NCBI GenBank assembly: GCA_030691775.1
Contig: JAUYDN010000168.1
Coordinates: forward strand, 1-7,054
From: Dehalococcoidia bacterium
GTDB taxonomy: Bacteria > Chloroflexota > Dehalococcoidia > Dehalococcoidales > Fen-1064
Direction: 5' to 3'
Length of the DNA: 7,054 nucleotides
Below the pieces are notes generated by a model that did no database searches, was not told the origin of the DNA, and saw only the letters and a list, made by a program, of their open reading frames with translations. A program made the translations under genes and the position numbers. Positions 5,663 to 7,054 of the stretch are shown piece by piece (position 1 is the first letter of the stretch; every line of letters starts with the position of its first letter).

Positions 5663-5702
5663 GTATTCAGACTGAAGATGGTTCAGGTGTTACAGGAGAA
5701 GC

Positions 5703-6356
5703 GTGCCGGAGAAGGAAAAAGCTAAACGCCCGTTTCTGCAGGAAGTAGCCGAGAGCGGGTTAAAAGCCGACCTCGAAAAATACAGGCAGAAAGCCCTGGA
5801 GCTGGGCGCCGATGATGCCCGCATCATCCCGGCAAACTGGGCACAGGTTGATGAGCGGGTACGGCTCAAGTGTGCCATCCCGCCGTGTCCCAACTACGGC
5901 CGCTGTGGGTACTGTCCGCCCCATACTCCCGACCTCGACCTCATCCGCAAAGCGCTTGCCCGTTACAGGTGGGCGGTTTTCTTCAAGAACGACGTGCCGC
6001 CGCAGGACTTCGCGGATGTGAACCGCTATTATCCGCACGGGCGTAAACATCAGTTAAAAACAGATGAAATTGCCGCCAAAGTTGAACTTGCCGCCTTCGC
6101 CGACGGCTACCGGTTTGCGATGGGGCTGGGGGCGGGGGGATGCCGGGATACGCTTTGCAACGGCGGGTTGTGCCAGATGCTGGATAGCGGGCGGTGTCCC
6201 CATATCCTGAGGACGCGTCCCTCTCTCGAAGCGATGGGCATCGATGCATGCGACCTCATTAACAAAGTAGGGTGGGAGATTTATCCCGTCTACCGCACCA
6301 TGGACCCTGAATCCCTGCCATGCGGCATATCCGTGGGCATGGTGTTCGTTAATTAG
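5703..6356 (+). CDS. DUF2284 cysteine-rich, predicted metal-binding protein
   Basis: This is a 217-residue soluble protein that I recognise as DUF2284. The family is predicted to bind metal or an Fe-S cluster and has no defined reaction that I know of. An N-terminal helical stretch (about 10-40) precedes two cysteine clusters. The first is C57-X4-C62-X5-C68-X2-C71, ending CPPHTPDL. The second is C147-X4-C152-X4-C157-X7-C165, followed by HILRTRPSLEAMGIDAC with C183; C207 is near the C-terminus. Several closely spaced Cys with adjacent Pro/Gly look like cluster ligands. The GTG start follows AGGAG by four bases, which is slightly tight. It is the first gene of an operon, 17 bases ahead of the next gene and upstream of lysA. 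A role tied to lysine synthesis is only inferred from position. Confidence 0.85.
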   Translation: MPEKEKAKRPFLQEVAESGLKADLEKYRQKALELGADDARIIPANWAQVDERVRLKCAIPPCPNYGRCGYCPPHTPDLDLIRKALARYRWAVFFKNDVPPQDFADVNRYYPHGRKHQLKTDEIAAKVELAAFADGYRFAMGLGAGGCRDTLCNGGLCQMLDSGRCPHILRTRPSLEAMGIDACDLINKVGWEIYPVYRTMDPESLPCGISVGMVFVN

Positions 6357-6373
6357 TAACAGGAGGAGTGACG

Positions 6374-6541
6374 ATGCCAAAGGACGTCCTGGAACTCCTT
6401 GAGGAATATATCTCCGAGGATAACCCCAAAAGGTGGGCGAAACTTTCCAGCACGGTGGAATCACGCCGCCTTGAACTTCTTCTGCTCAAAGAAATCCTGC
6501 TCGAGCTCCGGAAACTGAACGGCAAAATAAGAAACCCGTAA
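6374..6541 (+). CDS. Small helical protein of unknown function (55 aa)
   Basis: The frame runs from ATG (6374-6376) to TAA and is preceded by a textbook AGGAGG (6361-6366) seven bases upstream. The protein begins MPKDVLELLEEYISED and ends in a Leu/Lys/Glu-rich amphipathic helix (about 29-52, including RRLELLLLKEILLELRKL) that could form a coiled coil or a protein-protein contact. There is no signal peptide, membrane span or cysteine. It sits between DUF2284 and lysA with gaps of 17 and 10 bases, so it is almost certainly co-transcribed and translated. I do not recognise a family. The strong ribosome site and tight packing argue that it is a real gene. Confidence 0.75.
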   Translation: MPKDVLELLEEYISEDNPKRWAKLSSTVESRRLELLLLKEILLELRKLNGKIRNP

Positions 6542-6551
6542 ACAGGTGGTT

Positions 6552-7054
6552 ATGCCTTTGTCTATGAAAGCAAGATTGCCGGTTTTTCCGATCGGTTCGT
6601 CAGTGAACCGCGCCGGGCACCTCATCATCGGGGGGTGCGATGTGGTGGAGCTTGCCATGGAATTCGGCACGCCGGTCTATCTCTACGATGAGTTCACCCT
6701 CCGCAGTAAAATCCGGGAGTTCAAAACCGAGTTCGGCCGGCGCTATCCAGACGTGGCTATCCTGTACGCGAGCAAGGCATACATCAACGGTGCTATCGCA
6801 ATCATCATGAACGAAGAAGGACTGGGGCTGGATGTTGTCTCCGAAGGCGAGCTTGGCATCGCGCGTTCTGTGAAGTTCCCCATGAAAAGGGTCTACTTCC
6901 ACGGTAACAATAAATCACCGCGCGAGCTTGAGCTTGGCTTGAAATGGAAAGTCGGCAGATTTGTCGTCGATAACTTCCACGAGCTGGAGTTACTGGGTAA
7001 GATGGCGAAGGCAAAGGGCGTCAGGCAGGACATTCTCCTCAGAATCACGCCGGG
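6552..7054 (+). CDS. lysA: Diaminopimelate decarboxylase, N-terminal part, runs off the right edge
   Basis: The first 167 residues of a group IV PLP decarboxylase are present; family members are about 420 residues, so some 60% is missing. The enzyme performs the last step of lysine synthesis, meso-diaminopimelate to L-lysine plus CO2. Visible features are VNRAGHLIIGGCDVVELAMEFGTPVYLYDE (18-47), the Schiff-base Lys in LYASKAYING (K75), GLDVVSEGEL (92-101), FHGNNKS (116-122) and FVVDNFHEL (137-145). This is the classical LysA pattern, unlike the minus-strand homologue at 3476-4747. The ATG at 6552 follows ACAGGTGG closely; an in-frame ATG at 6564 is a possible alternative. It is the third gene of the operon, 10 bases after the 55-residue gene. 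Confidence 0.9.
   Translation, partial: MPLSMKARLPVFPIGSSVNRAGHLIIGGCDVVELAMEFGTPVYLYDEFTLRSKIREFKTEFGRRYPDVAILYASKAYINGAIAIIMNEEGLGLDVVSEGELGIARSVKFPMKRVYFHGNNKSPRELELGLKWKVGRFVVDNFHELELLGKMAKAKGVRQDILLRITP

Noticed and set aside
5297..5675. Two 71-codon plus-strand frames before the DUF2284 gene
   Set aside because: Both are mostly translations of repeat copy 2 and its flank (for example the residues encoded by the GCGAGGAGCGGAGCGAC segment) and lack ribosome sites.

Overview
This window looks like a bacterial chromosome segment with compact genes separated by long, repeat-crowded intergenic DNA. The lysine-pathway decarboxylase at the right edge, the class V aminotransferase and the style of the intergenic repeats remind me of Chloroflexota (Dehalococcoidia-like) genomes. 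That assignment is tentative and rests on recollection of protein and repeat style; no 16S or other marker is present.

Layout. Positions 1-680 hold no gene. They contain a leftward sigma70-type promoter whose -10 lies inside a strong TTAGG/CCTAA palindrome (DtxR/MntR-like operator; its gene must lie off the left edge), an 18-bp palindrome, and a mosaic MITE-like repeat. The outer end of that repeat supplies the stop codon of the next gene. Three minus-strand genes follow: a CHR-family (ChrA-type) transporter (681-1883), an alanine/serine-glyoxylate-type class V aminotransferase (2010-3194), and a full-length group IV PLP decarboxylase of the diaminopimelate decarboxylase family (3476-4747). 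The gap between the last two contains a 166-bp element with 20-bp terminal inverted repeats. It ends next to the aminotransferase promoter.

Positions 4748-5702 are a divergent, gene-free stretch of about 950 bases made of hairpin repeats, ending in a second copy of the repeat that abuts chrA. Just beyond it lies a promoter overlapped by a palindromic operator, then a plus-strand operon. The operon encodes a cysteine-rich DUF2284 protein (5703-6356), a 55-residue helical protein of unknown function (6374-6541), and the N-terminal 167 residues of a second decarboxylase, a canonical LysA (from 6552), which runs off the right edge.

How the genes relate. LysA makes L-lysine from meso-diaminopimelate. 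The window carries two clearly different LysA-family enzymes on opposite strands of one repeat-filled divergent region, which raises the question of whether the minus-strand copy uses another substrate. The aminotransferase joins amino-acid and glyoxylate/pyruvate chemistry and could be photorespiration-like or serine-linked. ChrA has no obvious link to its neighbours. I see no CRISPR array, tRNA, rRNA or transposase gene. The least explained pieces are the DUF2284/55-aa/lysA operon, the orphan metal-type operator, and the repeats that sit at gene ends and promoters.
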